NCBI GenBank assembly: GCA_014155875.1
Contig: JACEFZ010021772.1
Span: forward strand, 221,501-285,500
DNA length: 64,000 nt
Direction of reading: 5' to 3'
Source: Cepaea nemoralis
Taxonomy: Eukaryota > Mollusca > Gastropoda > Stylommatophora > Helicidae
Shown: piece by piece, positions 51,430 through 64,000 of the stretch
Layout: the number at the start of each line of letters is the position of its first letter
Position numbering within the stretch: the first letter of the stretch is position 1
The notes under the pieces: generated by a model
What the model saw: the letters and a program-made list of their open reading frames with translations, nothing else
Databases searched by the model: none
What the model was told of the DNA's origin: nothing
Made by a program: the position numbers and the translations under genes

Positions 51430-52925
51430 CCAGGCCATAAACATTGGTCGGCAATTGGTCTAATATCGAAGCTTTGACAAGCGGACATTTAAACCATTGC
51501 TTTGATTATCTGGCAGCTTCTGCAGCTTGTCTTGTTCCAAACTTATTGGTGTTACCTTTCCTCTGGAATAAATTAAACAGTCCGAGAGAGGGATTATGCT
51601 GCATGGACAACACATGGTCTCTAAATTCAACCCAGGCTTTGTGCTATGGAGAGTCACATTGGTTATCGCAATGGGTTGTAGTTATTTTTTTTTTTGGAAG
51701 CAGAATGTCACAATCTATCGTCTGCCAAGATGACAAGGTGCCAGTAGTCAGGTATAGAGCATTTCATGATTCATGGTATGAGAATACTGTGTTGCTAGTG
51801 GGACACAAGACTGAGTTGGTCGGAGATAATTAACAACAGGACAGATATTAAAGAAAGATTGCATGAATTAATAAACAGCATACGGGTCAAGAGAGTGGAA
51901 GTTCTGGAGGGACATGATCTGCCATGGGAGTGAGCTAGAGATTTAGGAAGAAATTGTTTTGGCTGGTAGCTGAAGTTTCTTAATAGTTAGAATATATTCT
52001 GTGTTGATAGCATGTAAAAAGATTAATTAAACATACTGAGATTGAGCCAGTTTCATAGATGACAGCATAGAGAGAAATACTACAAGTCTCCATTTTATGA
52101 CAAGGAATTATATCAGTACTTGAATTAATGAATTTTTAAAACAGTGTTGGGGTAAAAAGAACTAGAGTTGTATGGAGACCCATGACAGGAGAGCTTTTTT
52201 TTTTTTTGTAGTGCAAAACAAAAGCACTTCAAGTAGCATATGTAAATTCATTCTCAGGTGATTATTTTGATCAGTAGCAATAAATTGTGATGAAAAGATA
52301 ACACATGATAATACACTCACTATATGTTGTTACAACAATCTGTCGGGCCAGGTGCATCAAGGTACACCTGTTATTTCAATAATGCATGGGTGACATTTAG
52401 ATTTTTTAATCCTATTATGTAAATATTTTTCATTTTTGTTTCTATTGCCAAGCATGTCCTCTGATTTCTTCTTCTTACTTGTATCATCTGTGAGTGTCAA
52501 TTAACTTATTCATTGCCAGTTTGGACAGAAGGATGATATATCGCAGGTCAATGAACATTGTGTTATTTGTTTTATTTCGTGGTATCTTCCACAATTTCGA
52601 TGCTCAGTGAACGGAAACTGACATCATAATACTTGTTCATTTGATTGCGCACCATGTTTGGTACAAACTTGCTTTTTATTTGGCACTGAATCAGTTATTA
52701 TAAGTAAATTAATTGTGTATGATAAAACAGTGGATGAGGTGAGAATGTGTTGCCGCCCTCTATAAGATGTCACCAGGTGAGATGATCAATAATTCCTTAT
52801 CTAATCAGATGTTAAGGGCTACAATATTATGCAATTCAAAGCCGAAAGTATTACAGTAATAATCAGGTCACCATAGTAGCTTATCAGACTAATTCTTGCG
52901 ATTATGAAACTTACAGAAATTGTAA
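51430..52925. other. Mostly AT-rich sequence without recognised genes
   Basis: A 129-codon plus-strand ORF at 51444-51833 has no family signature and includes a phenylalanine run from a poly-T tract, so I do not call it a gene. The rest is presumably upstream flank or 5' intron of AASS. Confidence 0.45.
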
Positions 52926-52929
52926 TGAT

Positions 52930-53215
52930 AAGCTTTATTGACATATGAACCTTACTAATAAATTGTTTCATCTCTCATTGTCAGGGTGAAGTAAGCACCT
53001 GTGACAAAACTGGTATTAAGTAATACTTGACTTAGAGTGTCCATGTTATATCTTCAATAGCTTGCTAATAATGTGTTTAATATTTCATTTTCAGGATGTT
53101 ATAAGTGTTTATGATGATACTGGGTTCTAGACAATACATGAATTATCTTCAATAGCTTACTAATAATTTGTTCTTTCATTTTCAGAATATTTTGCCTGTG
53201 ACTATACCGGGTACT
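52930..53215 (+). repeat. Triplicated 3'-splice-site-like module upstream of AASS exon 1
   Basis: Three diverged units of about 95-110 bp. Each has TACTAAT or TGCTAAT followed by a pyrimidine-rich run ending in CAG (52984, 53094, 53185), then a TGTGAC/TACTGGG/CTAGGCAACAC-like segment. Branch-point-like and acceptor-like motifs are in the right order in all three. Confidence 0.6.
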
Positions 53216-53427
53216 AGGCAACACAATATTTAGATTTCCGATGAGAGGTCTTCCATTAAGAACTGCAGTGTTGGCAGATATTGCTTCTTATCCAAGCTGA
53301 GTTTTTTCCTCCATTGACCCCAAAAAAAAGTCTTGATAAAATTGTGCTGGGTATTTCCTGCATTGTTCAGATAATCATCAACCTTCAGACACAGCTGCAG
53401 AGTTTGTAAAGAAAAGATATTTTTAAA

Positions 53428-63848
<10,421 letters not shown>

Positions 63849-63857
63849 GTAAGCTGA

Positions 63858-64000
63858 ATAGATATATAAAGTAGTACAGAATATGGTTCATTGTTGGTTG
63901 TTAGACATATAAAGTAGTACATAATATGGTTCATTGTTGGCTGTTAGATATATAAAGTAGTACATAGTACAGTTCATTGTTGGCTGTTAGACATGTAAAA
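63858..64000. repeat. About 46-bp tandem repeat at the right edge, three units
   Basis: ATATAAAGTAGTACA, then TATGGTTCATTGTTGG and CTGTTAG. It begins ten bases after AASS exon 8 and runs off the window. Confidence 0.85.

Noticed and set aside
51444..51833. 129-codon plus-strand ORF upstream of AASS
   Set aside because: No domain, biased by a poly-T tract, no splice sites that would connect it to AASS, and the region has similar random ORFs.

Overview
The window is animal nuclear DNA. It has intron-containing genes with GT-AG boundaries, tRNA-derived SINEs, several LINE lineages, hAT MITEs and very large tandem arrays. The organism is probably a lophotrochozoan invertebrate, perhaps a mollusc. 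That is inferred from the repeat mix and from lysine-catabolism exons that resemble animal AASS; nothing in the sequence fixes the species.

Two host genes can be supported. At the left, on the minus strand, three exons (10849-10795, 3908-3809, 356-220) join with matching phases into the start of a small cysteine-rich, single-pass membrane protein. Its cysteine spacing matches CYYR1/Shisa-type proteins, and its 3' exons lie left of base 1. At the right, on the plus strand, eight exons (53428-63848) encode the complete lysine-ketoglutarate reductase half of mitochondrial alpha-aminoadipic semialdehyde synthase (AASS). The saccharopine dehydrogenase half lies beyond the right edge.

Layout: 1-10.9 kb is the CYYR1-like gene. 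Its intron 1 carries an intact 3.7 kb non-LTR retrotransposon (EN-RT-RNase H in one ORF, perfect 14-bp TSD). Intron 2 carries a hAT element remnant, and both introns hold minisatellites. 11.2-19.5 kb holds a decayed RTE-like LINE end, a 28-bp minisatellite, and a 50/57-bp satellite interrupted by a 5'-inverted copy of the same retrotransposon family. 20.2-35.25 kb is one 53/55-bp satellite array. 35.3-53 kb is a graveyard of LINE 3' ends, microsatellites, SINEs, two related hAT MITEs (one split by a LINE) and a 38-bp array packed with forkhead-type motifs. 53.4-64 kb is AASS, with introns full of SINEs, MITEs and LINE ends.

The window has no bacterial-type operons, CRISPR arrays or convincing tRNA genes; the tRNA-like segments are SINE heads. 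Long ORFs across the satellites and microsatellites are repeat artefacts. The most interesting points are the hidden three-exon gene, the retrotransposon whose stop codon is supplied by its own 3' tandem-repeat tail, four hAT insertions whose 8-bp duplications all read nnnTAnnn, and minisatellites whose units carry palindromic or paired transcription-factor-like motifs.
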